Positions 47,301 through 53,830 of a DNA stretch of 64,000 bases are shown here, piece after piece. The position numbers and the translations under genes are program-made. Positions within the stretch are counted from its first letter, which is position 1, and the number at the start of each line of letters is the position of its first letter. The notes beneath the pieces are model-generated. The model worked only from the letters and a program-made list of their open reading frames with translations. It made no database searches and was not told the origin of the DNA. Origin of the DNA: Geodermatophilus amargosae (GTDB taxonomy: Bacteria; Actinomycetota; Actinomycetes; Mycobacteriales; Geodermatophilaceae); assembly GCF_900116515.1 (NCBI RefSeq), contig NZ_FPBA01000018.1, positions 54,210-118,209 on the forward strand, given 5' to 3'.

Positions 47301-47461
47301 GCGGGCCGCTGACGCAGGACGAGCTCCTCCTGCGCACCGCCGAGGTGTTCGGCTACCGCCGCCGCACGCCGTCGCTGGCCCCGCTGCTGGCCGAGGCGCT
47401 GGCGCGGGTCACCGCTGCGGGCCGGGTGACCGTCGGCGACGACGGCCGGCTCACCGCCTGA
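41387..47461 (+). CDS. Giant DUF4011-SF1 helicase-Vsr-like nuclease-DUF3320 protein
   Basis: One 2024-residue chain. Residues about 1-190: beta-rich N-terminus. Residues 190-300: transglutaminase-like region with Cys234 in VGTCLD and His260 in EGHSFLGYW. Residues 380-680: DUF4011 (WKNSLLDLSLRNRLINY). Residues 690-1600: SF1 helicase with Walker A GPPGTGKSQT (about 697), DEAS (about 1311), GDSEQMPP (about 1332), YRSQDESL (about 1388), VQGDERDVV (about 1522) and NVAITRARRQVVVFS (about 1562). Residues 1615-1720: Vsr/MTES_1575-like nuclease (GFRVDLSVAH, VLLDGPDWARRRTVGDRD, GWPVVERVWLPSW). Then a Val/Pro/Glu-rich linker and DUF3320 from about 1850. DUF4011-helicase-Vsr proteins have been linked to phage defence (reported as hhe). 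It stands alone, with no methylase or other defence gene beside it. Confidence 0.88.
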   Translation: MSTTDTRPHPHDGVRAAVAIAATGTPVLSYALAHNRVPVVSRLAFTNHGAAVRGATVRLGVQDAEGPIGSPVELLVDLDAGATTVLSDVGLVMDPAAMLQIEEQRPGSIEIDVAVDGADVAGTALPVQVLAASQWLATPVPLALEMLAAHVLPNHPAVTALLAEAAALIEERTDDPSVQGYQAGPERVDQIVAAIADAMRARGIRYSEPPAGWADIGQKVRTPGDVLDGRVGTCLDTVVVLAAALEAAGVRPLLWVAEGHSFLGYWREERSAESAATTDVAPLVDLVDLGLVRLVETTLLTSRAAEEPDAERLHRAAYDAWLPGALERVVGVTDVHRARRDGILPLPARTRGPDGSVQVIEYHPADSDPATRPAGRHAAPVPGSRPGVPPRVQQWKNSLLDLSLRNRLINYTEGAGLPLVVPDAYLASLADQLTGDVAVTLLPSDRLAAVQVERGLRSARELPVGLLGETLVDSRSVHADVTEGGYLPRLRGLAHRARTVREETGANNLYVAIGSLAWELDGRPLRSPLVLLPVVLSPAGRSGAYRLTADDAASVSPNWCLLEKLRQVHGLTVPGLMTTGTDGEGTDVDTALTVVRQALADAELPFRVEATADLAVLQFAKYRLWRDLDEHWAELTANPLVHHLVHAPAESFADPVPAAVADVDLDELAARCPVPADASQLRAVAEGVAGRTFVLEGPPGTGKSQTITNLLTRAVADGKRVLFVAEKRAALDVVARRLEAVGMGPFVLDLHDRGARAAEVRARVRAALDHAVAVDEQGLAADGDDLRAARRTLARYTDRLHALNAAGLSYYSARTAQLALGDDVPQLPVPQPFAAAAPAATLAGVRRALALLPDVADLVRPSPRHPWAFVDTSRVDLPAAQRVTAEVDTAMRALPAEEHLARALREVRTPGDLDDLAHLLSGPAVGLDVLDEVPTERWTTATTTVLGEVAAFASTVHPGLELATPEALALPLADLYVAAQTAQAARWWTRRQGLRAVRAQLAPVLRPGGTVKLRDLPELTASLWRLQTAAAALAARASVIPGLSVPEGWNPLLHPALLDGQVAWLRRAGTVVDSAREFAVALRRYVVAGPGPDAGAAAAVARLRDGLDELLSVCRSTPAALAAWCGGDGVVLRWALTRPERGVEHGGLISLRRWAEFLDTLEPLRAAGLTEARAELVSGRLPAEDASRALEHGLAAASSAERRAATGLDGFDEAAHSRAITRFTAASRAVRRHLTSALPASVLAGRQLEDADGRLGALQRELGRSRKGMSVRALLAQYGDLVTAVMPCVLVSPDSVARFFPAKAGQFDLVVFDEASQIRVADAVGALGRARAAVVVGDSEQMPPTSFAEPATAVDDELAELLGTAVEDEESILSECVQARVPRHWLSWHYRSQDESLIAFSNAHYYENRLSSFPAPTHGRPSADVDGRGISLVRVQGTFHRSGAGRLLRTNPLEAKAVVAEVRRRFDASPDAVPSIGVVTFNAQQRASIESLLRDAGDERLAEALDRIDGEGLFVKNLENVQGDERDVVLFSTGFSADDRGVLPLNFGPLNRVGGERRLNVAITRARRQVVVFSSFDPSALRAEQTSSLGIKHLRAYLDLAALGTDALPREARRSTVPDRHREEIAAALRSRGLAVRTDVGLSGFRVDLSVAHADDPGTPVMAVLLDGPDWARRRTVGDRDGLLVEVLSGMLGWPVVERVWLPSWLRDRDAVLDRLTAAVAAVTAPVDAPPALAPAVVAELPVIELPVAVEPVVVEPVVAELVEDTVEEPAARGLPTLRSVVSAAVTALPVPRHQPVDAPVVTTPVTPVPLTVVPDLAEDPAEDPAGEPAEEPVPVRRAAAGLEGELRFRPWAPKPAGDRKVLDALADPRNARLVKRVLTAGLKAEGPVHRDRLVRLAAGAFGLTRVTEARRDALLALLPDGAVDGEIVWPEALDRETWTAFRRQAASGVRPLEQVPVPEVGNAMAALCRAGGPLTQDELLLRTAEVFGYRRRTPSLAPLLAEALARVTAAGRVTVGDDGRLTA

Positions 47462-47473
47462 CCGACCTGTCCT

Positions 47474-47523
47474 GCGGACGGTCGTGCTCTGCCCACAACT
47501 GTGGGCAGAGCACGACCGTCCGC
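47474..47523. repeat. Perfect 24-bp inverted repeat, family member 1
   Basis: Two 24-nt arms that are exact reverse complements flank a 2-nt loop, 12 nt after the helicase stop and before ilvA. The inner core CGTGCTCTGCCCAC / GTGGGCAGAGCACG is shared with the element at 55007-55044. It may act as a terminator, but reuse of the core indicates a dispersed palindrome family. Confidence 0.8.
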
Positions 47524-47559
47524 GGAACACCCCTGGCCGCCCGGGGAGACTGGAGCACC

Positions 47560-48855
47560 GTGAGCACCGCCGGGACGATCCACCCGACCACCGACTTCGC
47601 CGCCGACGTGCGCGACGCCGTCGACCGGCTCGCCGGGGTCGCCGAGCGCACGCCGCTGCAGCGCAACCAGCGGCTGTCCGACCTCACCGGCGCCGACGTG
47701 TGGCTCAAGCGCGAGGACCTGCAGGTCGGCCGCTCCTACAAGGTCCGCGGCGCCTACAACACGATCAGCCGCCTCGACGACGCCGCCCGCGCCGCCGGCG
47801 TCGTCTGCGCCAGCGCCGGCAACCACGGCCAGGGTGTCGCGTACGCGTGCCGGGCGCTCGGCGTGCGGGGAGCGGTCTTCGTGCCCGGGACGACGCCGCG
47901 GCAGAAGCGCGCCCGCATCCGGGCGCTCGGCGGGGACACGGTCGAGCTGGTCGTCACCGGCGACACCTACGACGACGCCGCGGCCGCGGCCGCCGTGCAC
48001 GCTGCCACGACCGGCGCCACGCTCGTGCCCGCGTTCGACGCGTGGCCGGTCGTCGTCGGGCAGGCCACCGTCGCCGTCGAGGTGCTCGAGCAGCTCGGCG
48101 GCCGCACGCCCGACGTCGTCGTCCTGCCGGTGGGCGGCGGCGGGCTGCTGGCCGGGTGCGGCACCTGGTTGGCGCAGGCCAGCCCCGGCACCCGGCTGGT
48201 CGGTGTGGAGCCCGCGGGCGCGGCCAGCATGGCCGCCGCGCTGGCCGCCGGGCACCCGGTCGAGCTGTCGGTGATCGACACGTTCGTCGACGGCGCCGCC
48301 GTCCGGCGGGCAGGGGCGGTCACCCTGCCGCTGGTGCGCGACTCCGACGCCGAGGTGCTGGCCGTGCCCGAGGGTCAGATCTGCACCGAGATGCTCGAGC
48401 TGTACCAGGTCGACGGGATCATCGCCGAGCCCGCCGGGGCCCTGGCCACCGCGGCGCTGACCGGCGGCACCGTGCGGGTCGAGCCGGGCTCGACGGTGGT
48501 CTGCCTGCTCTCGGGCGGCAACAACGACGTCAGCCGCTACGCCGAGGTCGTCGAGCGCTCGCTGGTGCACCAGGGGCTCAAGCACTACTTCCTCGTCGAG
48601 TTCCCCCAGGAGCCCGGTGCGCTGCGCCGCTTCCTCGACGACGTGCTCGGTCCCGACGACGACATCGTGCTGTTCGAGTACGTCAAGCGGGACAACCGCG
48701 AGACCGGCGCCGCGCTCACCGGCATCGAGCTCGGCAGCGCCGCGAGCCTGCCGGGCCTGCTCGACCGGACCGCGGCGAGCCCGCTGCGCATCCAGCACCT
48801 CCACCCCGACTCACCGGCCTACCGCTACCTCGTCCGCGGCGGCACGTTCGGCTGA
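47560..48855 (+). CDS. ilvA: Threonine ammonia-lyase, biosynthetic type
   Basis: A PLP enzyme that deaminates threonine to 2-oxobutanoate, the first step of isoleucine synthesis. The 431-residue product has the PLP Lys in GRSYKVRGAYN (about residue 59), CASAGNHGQGVAYA, the phosphate loop VGGGGLLAG and SGGNNDVSRY. A single C-terminal ACT-like domain (HYFLVEFPQEPGALRRFLDD) fits the shorter, feedback-regulated actinobacterial form. GTG 47560 has GGAG close upstream. Confidence 0.94.
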   Translation: MSTAGTIHPTTDFAADVRDAVDRLAGVAERTPLQRNQRLSDLTGADVWLKREDLQVGRSYKVRGAYNTISRLDDAARAAGVVCASAGNHGQGVAYACRALGVRGAVFVPGTTPRQKRARIRALGGDTVELVVTGDTYDDAAAAAAVHAATTGATLVPAFDAWPVVVGQATVAVEVLEQLGGRTPDVVVLPVGGGGLLAGCGTWLAQASPGTRLVGVEPAGAASMAAALAAGHPVELSVIDTFVDGAAVRRAGAVTLPLVRDSDAEVLAVPEGQICTEMLELYQVDGIIAEPAGALATAALTGGTVRVEPGSTVVCLLSGGNNDVSRYAEVVERSLVHQGLKHYFLVEFPQEPGALRRFLDDVLGPDDDIVLFEYVKRDNRETGAALTGIELGSAASLPGLLDRTAASPLRIQHLHPDSPAYRYLVRGGTFG

Positions 48856-48882
48856 GGCCCGGACGCGGACTCGGACGCGGGC

Positions 48883-51120
48883 TCAGACGAGAGCCAGACC
48901 CACCACGGTGACGTCGTCGGTGCCGGCCGGGTCGAGCCCGGTGAACACCGCGTCCACGACCTCCTGCGGCCCGCCCGCTCCACCGGCCACCACCGCGCGC
49001 ACCATCTCCAGGCCCTCCGGCAGCGGCCGGTCCCGGCGCTCGACCAGGCCGTCGCTGTAGAGCAGCAGCCGGTCGCCGGCGTCCAGACGCATGGTCACCT
49101 GCGGGTAGTCGGCGACGTCGAGCAGGCCCAGGGCGGGGCCGCGACCGTCGGTGACCAGCCGCGCGGTGCCGTGGCCGGCGTGCACGGCCGGCAGGTGCCC
49201 GGCGCTGGCCAGCGCCAGCTCGCCGGTGGCCGGGTCCAGCTGCACGACGACGGCGGTGGCCATCTCCCCCGGCAGCAGCGCGGCGACCAGCCGGTTGAGC
49301 TCCGCCAGCGCCGCACCCGGGCCCTCGTCGCGCAGCAGCGCCGCGCGCAGGGCGTGCCGCAGCTGGGCGGTGACCGAGGCGGCGGTCAGCCCGTGCCCGG
49401 CAGCGTCGCCGAGCACCACCGCGAGCCGGCCGCTGGGCAGCGGCACGAGGTCGTACCAGTCGCCGCCGACGACGTCGGCCTCGCTGGGCCGGTACCGCGC
49501 GCCGAGCGCGACGCCGGGGACCTCGGGCAGGCCGTCGAGCAGCAGGGTGCGCTGCAGCGCGGCGGAGAGCCGGTCGTCCTCGCCGGCGCGGGCGAGCACC
49601 GCCTCGCCGAGGTGGCCGGCCAGCGCGCGGGCGGCGCCCACCTCGTGCTCCCGCCACGGGCGGGCCGTGCCGCGGACGGTCTCGGTCCAGCGGGCGAACG
49701 ACCACCGGGGCGAGAGCCGCCCGCCGGTGACCTTCGAGGTGCGCGGGTCCCCGCCCCAGCTCACCTCGCGCGGCGTCTCGGGACGGAACCACGCGAGGTA
49801 GTCACCGCGCCCGCCGCCGACCTCGACGGCGAGCACGCCGCTGGCGTCGTCGGCGACGTCGTCGAAGCCGGGAAGCGTCAGGGTCAGCCGGTCGGTGGCC
49901 CCGCCGGCGCGCAGCACCGCGGGGACGACGGCGGCGACCCGCCCGGCCGGCGGCGTGCTGCCGAGCAGGTGCAGCCGGCCGTCCAGGCGCACCGCGGCCC
50001 CGGTGGCGGGCAGCAGGTCGAGCACCGTGAGGTCGCCGTCGACCAACGCGGCCGCGGGCGTGCGCGGCGTGCGGCCGATCGCGGCCACCAGCTCGGCCTC
50101 CCGCTGCGCGACGGCCACCACCCCGTCGCGCTCGGCGGCCCCGACGGTGGTGTGCAGCAGCAGCGAGGCGGTGCGGCCGAGGAACTCCGCGGCGGTGCGG
50201 TCGGCATGGGAGGGACGGTGCGCGCCGCTGTAGCCGTGGCAGGAGATCAGGCCCCAGAGCCGGCCGCGGTCGATCAGCGAGACCGACATCGACGCGGTGA
50301 CGCCCATGTTCGCCAGGTACTCCAGGTGCACCGGGGAGACGCTGCGCAGCATCACGCCGGAGAGGTCCAGCGGGCGGCCGGTGCCGGGGACCAGCGGCGG
50401 CTCGAGGGGCACCGGCGTGTACGTGGCGTCGGGGATGAGCCGCATCCAGTTGGTGGCGTACAGCGCGCGGGCCTGGGCGGGGATGTCGCCGGCGGGGTAG
50501 TGCAGGCCGAGGAACGGCTCGAGGTCGTCGCGCCGGTCCTCGGCGACCACCTCGCCGTTCCACTCGGCGTCGAAGCGGTAGACCATCACCCGGTCGAAGC
50601 CGGTCAGCGCGCGGACCTCGCGGGCGAGGACGGCGGTCAGGCCCTCGAGCGTCGTGGGCGCCGACAGCCGCTGCAGCACGGTGGGCAGCCGCCGGTGCCA
50701 GGCCGCGCCCGCCTGCTCCGCACCGGCCACCGGCTCCCACTCGGTGACCAGCAGGCCGCCGCTGCGGGAGAGCACCAGGTCCAGCTCGGCGCCGCCGGGC
50801 GCCACCCGCAGCGGCTCGGCCTCGGCGAGGTCGCCGGCCAGGGCGGCGCGCAGCCGGTCGAGCTCGGCGGGGGTCAGCAGGTCGGCCAGGGTCGCGCCGG
50901 TGGGGTCGGTCCCGAGGGCCTCGGCGGCGTTGGCCGAGGCGACGACGACGGTGAGGTCGGACTCGGAGACGGCGAGCAGCGCGCCGTGCGGCTGGATCGC
51001 GCCGGGGACCGCGATCGGCTCCTCGGCGCAGCGGGCGAGGGCCTCCTCGTCGACCGTGCGGCGGAGGGGGTCGGGCGCCGGGGACGGCGGGCGTCTGGCC
51101 GGGATCGTCGGCTGCGTCAT
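48883..51120 (-). CDS. Bacteriophytochrome with C-terminal PP2C (RsbU-type) phosphatase
   Basis: A 745-residue photoreceptor-phosphatase. The N-terminal PAS has Cys31 in ARCAEEPIAVPGAIQPHGALL (read in parts), at the biliverdin-attachment position of bacteriophytochromes. The GAF domain (about 150-330) has GFDRVMVYRFD, HYPAGDIPAQAR (PASDIP-like, Ser to Gly) and LISCHGYSG (chromophore His kept; second His of CHH replaced). A PHY-like region follows, then PP2C (about 510-745) with GGDWYDL, LGDAAGHGLTA and GTDDVTVVGL metal Asp residues. There is no histidine kinase module. It probably dephosphorylates the STAS protein encoded next in response to red/far-red light. Confidence 0.9.
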   Translation of the reverse strand: MTQPTIPARRPPSPAPDPLRRTVDEEALARCAEEPIAVPGAIQPHGALLAVSESDLTVVVASANAAEALGTDPTGATLADLLTPAELDRLRAALAGDLAEAEPLRVAPGGAELDLVLSRSGGLLVTEWEPVAGAEQAGAAWHRRLPTVLQRLSAPTTLEGLTAVLAREVRALTGFDRVMVYRFDAEWNGEVVAEDRRDDLEPFLGLHYPAGDIPAQARALYATNWMRLIPDATYTPVPLEPPLVPGTGRPLDLSGVMLRSVSPVHLEYLANMGVTASMSVSLIDRGRLWGLISCHGYSGAHRPSHADRTAAEFLGRTASLLLHTTVGAAERDGVVAVAQREAELVAAIGRTPRTPAAALVDGDLTVLDLLPATGAAVRLDGRLHLLGSTPPAGRVAAVVPAVLRAGGATDRLTLTLPGFDDVADDASGVLAVEVGGGRGDYLAWFRPETPREVSWGGDPRTSKVTGGRLSPRWSFARWTETVRGTARPWREHEVGAARALAGHLGEAVLARAGEDDRLSAALQRTLLLDGLPEVPGVALGARYRPSEADVVGGDWYDLVPLPSGRLAVVLGDAAGHGLTAASVTAQLRHALRAALLRDEGPGAALAELNRLVAALLPGEMATAVVVQLDPATGELALASAGHLPAVHAGHGTARLVTDGRGPALGLLDVADYPQVTMRLDAGDRLLLYSDGLVERRDRPLPEGLEMVRAVVAGGAGGPQEVVDAVFTGLDPAGTDDVTVVGLALV

Positions 51121-51131
51121 CGCGGCCGACC

Positions 51132-51482
51132 CTACGACCCGACCTCGCCGTCGGTCAGGGTCGCGGACTCCACGACGGGCACCAGGCGCTGCAGTTCGAG
51201 CAGGTCGATGATCAGCCGGACCGGCACGTTCCCCCGCGGGCAGACGACCTGCAGCGCGGTGCCGGCCTCGGCGGCCCGCTTGGCGGTGTGGACCAGGTGC
51301 CGGGCACCGGAGGAGTCGAGGAACGCGGTGTCGGTCAGGTCGATGACCAGCGACCGCGGACCCGGTGCCAGCGCGTCGTCGACGTACGCGGCGAGGAGCG
51401 GCACCGTCGAGAGGTCCAGTTCACCGCGTACCCTCAGCACCGGCAGGCCGTTGACCGCGCCACGGGCCACGGCGAACAGCAC
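51132..51482 (-). CDS. STAS-domain anti-anti-sigma factor
   Basis: A 116-residue single STAS domain with RVRGELDLSTVP and the phosphorylation-site region LVIDLTDTAFLDSSGARHL (Ser57/Ser58). Family members bind an anti-sigma kinase when unphosphorylated. GTG 51482 has AGGAG upstream. The gene runs straight into the phytochrome-PP2C gene (11-nt gap) and is divergent from an RsbW-like kinase 70 nt away. It is therefore the expected substrate of both. Confidence 0.9.
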   Translation of the reverse strand: MLFAVARGAVNGLPVLRVRGELDLSTVPLLAAYVDDALAPGPRSLVIDLTDTAFLDSSGARHLVHTAKRAAEAGTALQVVCPRGNVPVRLIIDLLELQRLVPVVESATLTDGEVGS

Positions 51483-51552
51483 GGTTGGGCTCCTTGCCGA
51501 CGCGGTACGGACCGGGGAAGCGTAACGCGGTGGTCCGTAGGGGGATCCTGGC

Positions 51553-51981
51553 ATGGACATCTCGTTCACCGTGCGGTTGCCCGTCGACGTCAGCAGCGTC
51601 CCCTTCGTCCGTGGCCTGTGCCGCCAGGCGCTGGAGCACCTGCAGGTCGACCGGCCGGTGATCGAGGAGACGACGCTGGCGCTCACCGAGGCCTGCGCGA
51701 ACGTCGTCCAGCACAGCGGGGAGCACGCCGAGTACGAGGTGTCGGTGACCATCCACGACGACCTGTGCCGCATCACCGTGGTCGACGACGGGACCGGCTC
51801 CGACCGTGCGGAGGCCGCCGCCCGGTCGGATCCGGACGGCGACGGCGGGGCGGGCCTGCGCCTGATGCAGGCCCTCGTCGACTCGCTCGACTTCCGCCGC
51901 GACGCAGAGGGCCGGCACCGGATGAGCCTGGAGAAGCGGCTCTCCTCGCGCCCACCCCTGCGACTGCTCGGCCACAGCTGA
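51553..51981 (+). CDS. RsbW-like anti-sigma serine kinase
   Basis: A 142-residue HATPase_c_2 domain protein with N-box TEACANVVQHS (Asn50), G1 box VVDDGTGS and G2 box GGAGLRLMQALVD. It matches the RsbW/SpoIIAB-type kinases that hold a sigma factor and phosphorylate a STAS antagonist. Placement opposite the STAS gene completes a partner-switching set. No sigma gene lies beside it; the only sigma in the window is the fusion protein at 59265-60344, which carries its own kinase. Confidence 0.88.
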   Translation: MDISFTVRLPVDVSSVPFVRGLCRQALEHLQVDRPVIEETTLALTEACANVVQHSGEHAEYEVSVTIHDDLCRITVVDDGTGSDRAEAAARSDPDGDGGAGLRLMQALVDSLDFRRDAEGRHRMSLEKRLSSRPPLRLLGHS

Positions 51982-51985
51982 ACCC

Positions 51986-52582
51986 TCAGGCGTCGAGCGG
52001 GTTGGCGTGGGCCCGCTCGGCGAAGCCGGTGGCCACGAACCGCCCGGCGAGCGAGTCGGGCTTGCGGCGGGCCTGGTCGGTGAAGCAGGCGACGAACTCG
52101 TCGATGAGCCCGAGCCGCGGGTACCGGGCGAGGACGCCGGCGCGCAGGTCCGCGGGCCAGGCGTCCGGGTCGCGCCCGGAGATGTCCAGGCCGGTGGCCA
52201 GCTCCAGCAGGTGCCCCTCCGGGTCGGCCCCGACGTCGACCTCCGGCGCCATGTGCGCGACGACGATGTCCGCGACCCGCCTCCGGCGCTCGACCGGCCA
52301 GCCCGCGCCCGCGGCGAACACCCAGCCGACCGCACCGCCGGCGTCCTCGAACGGCACGGTCGCGCTGTCGAAGACCGGCGTCAGGCCGAGGTCGTGGACC
52401 ATCGCCGAGACGAACAGCAGCTCGGCGTCGAAGTCGATGCCGTGCCGGGCGGCGTGGTCGGCGGCCCACAGGTAGGAGCGCAGGCAGTGGTTCACCAGGG
52501 CCGGGGAGCTGAACTCCTGCACCACCTCGCGGGCGAGGCGGCAGGCGGGGGTGTCGGGCAGCGCGGGCAGGGAGACGGTCAC
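51986..52582 (-). CDS. HD-domain protein (cyanamide hydratase-like)
   Basis: A 198-residue protein with the HD-superfamily order NHCLRSYLWAADHAA (His), LFVSAMVHDLGLTPVF (HD pair) and VADIVVAHMAPEV, resembling the cyanamide hydratase-like group rather than cyclic nucleotide phosphodiesterases. GTG 52582 is preferred to the longer ORF start because the family begins near there. Its stop lies 4 nt from the convergent kinase stop. Substrate unknown. Confidence 0.82.
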   Translation of the reverse strand: MTVSLPALPDTPACRLAREVVQEFSSPALVNHCLRSYLWAADHAARHGIDFDAELLFVSAMVHDLGLTPVFDSATVPFEDAGGAVGWVFAAGAGWPVERRRRVADIVVAHMAPEVDVGADPEGHLLELATGLDISGRDPDAWPADLRAGVLARYPRLGLIDEFVACFTDQARRKPDSLAGRFVATGFAERAHANPLDA

Positions 52583-52672
52583 GGACGGCGAGTGTGCCGC
52601 CGTCCGTGCCCCCTCCCCCACCTCCCGCGCGTCCTGGCAGGTCCGTTGCGGAACCCGGCAGGGACGACGGGG

Positions 52673-53638
52673 TCAGGACGCCTGGAGCGCCTTGACCTGC
52701 TCGATGAGCCCGCCGGCGCAGGCGTCGATGAAGCCGTCGGGGTCCGGCCCGGCGTTCTGCAGCACGATGTGGTCGAACCCGGCGTCGACGTAGGGCTGCA
52801 CCTGCTGCAGGTGCTTCTCGGCGTCCGGCCCGCAGGAGAACTGCTGGCGGATGTCGTCGGGCTTCACCGTCGCGCTGGCGGCGTCGAAGTTGACCGGGTT
52901 GGGCAGCTCGCTCATCACCTTCCAGCCGGTGAGCGCCCAGCGGCTGGTCTCCAGCGCGGCCTGGACGGCGGCCTCCTCGTCGGTCGCCCACGCCATCGGC
53001 ACCTCGGCGTAGCGCGGGCCGGCGCCGCCGGCCGCGGTGTAGGCCTCGACCAGGTCGCTGCGCGGCTCGGTGGCGAACAGGCCGTCGCCTTCCTCGGCGG
53101 CCAGCGTGGAGGCGTTGTGCCCGCCGCTGGCGACGGCGATGACCGGCAGCTGGTCGGGCAGGTCGAAGACGCGGGCGTCCTCGAGCTGCAGGTGCTTGCC
53201 CTCGTAGGTCTGGTAACCGCCCTGCCAGAGCAGCTTGATGATCTGCAGCGCCTCGGTGAGCATCTGGTGCCGCACGTGCACGGCCGGCCAGCCCTGGCCC
53301 ACGACGTGCTCGTTGAGCCGCTCACCGGAGCCGACGCCGAGGGTGAAGCGGTTGCCGGAGAGGATCTGCACGGTCGCCGCGGCCTGGGCGATGACCGCGG
53401 GGTGGTACCGGATCATCGGGCAGGTCACGCCGGTGGCCAGACCGATCCGCTCGGTCTTCGCGGCCATCGCACCGAGCATCGACCAGGTGAAGCCGCTGTG
53501 CCCCTGGTTGTCCAGCCACGGGTGGAAGTGGTCGCTGAGCTCGACGAAGTCGAAGCCCGCCTCCTCGGCCCGGACCGTCTGCCGGACGATCTCCTCGGGC
53601 GGGAAGGCCTCGGTGGCGAGCTTCAGTCCGACCTGCAT
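52673..53638 (-). CDS. F420-dependent LLM-class oxidoreductase (glucose-6-phosphate dehydrogenase-related)
   Basis: A 321-residue TIM-barrel flavin/F420 enzyme with KLATEAFPPEEIVRQTVRAE (in parts), DFVELSDHFHPWLDNQGHS, ATGVTCPMIRYHPAVIAQAA and LGVGSGERLNEHVVG. These place it in the F420-dependent glucose-6-phosphate dehydrogenase-related subgroup of the luciferase-like family. ATG 53638 follows GAGGACGAGG. It uses coenzyme F420, typical of actinobacteria; the substrate cannot be fixed. It is divergent from rtcB. Confidence 0.9.
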   Translation of the reverse strand: MQVGLKLATEAFPPEEIVRQTVRAEEAGFDFVELSDHFHPWLDNQGHSGFTWSMLGAMAAKTERIGLATGVTCPMIRYHPAVIAQAAATVQILSGNRFTLGVGSGERLNEHVVGQGWPAVHVRHQMLTEALQIIKLLWQGGYQTYEGKHLQLEDARVFDLPDQLPVIAVASGGHNASTLAAEEGDGLFATEPRSDLVEAYTAAGGAGPRYAEVPMAWATDEEAAVQAALETSRWALTGWKVMSELPNPVNFDAASATVKPDDIRQQFSCGPDAEKHLQQVQPYVDAGFDHIVLQNAGPDPDGFIDACAGGLIEQVKALQAS

Positions 53639-53830
53639 GTCCTCGTCCTCACTGCTGGGTTCCCGGTCGCACCGGGGCTGCCCGTGGCCCGCGGAACGGA
53701 AACGGCACGCCGGGGTCCACCCGGCGGCGCGCGGGTAATGCGGTCGCGTCGCGCGAGCCGAGCGCGTTGACTGCCCCGGCCTCCCGTCAGCGGCGGGGAC
53801 CGGGCCCTGCACCACAGAAGCGAAAGGACC

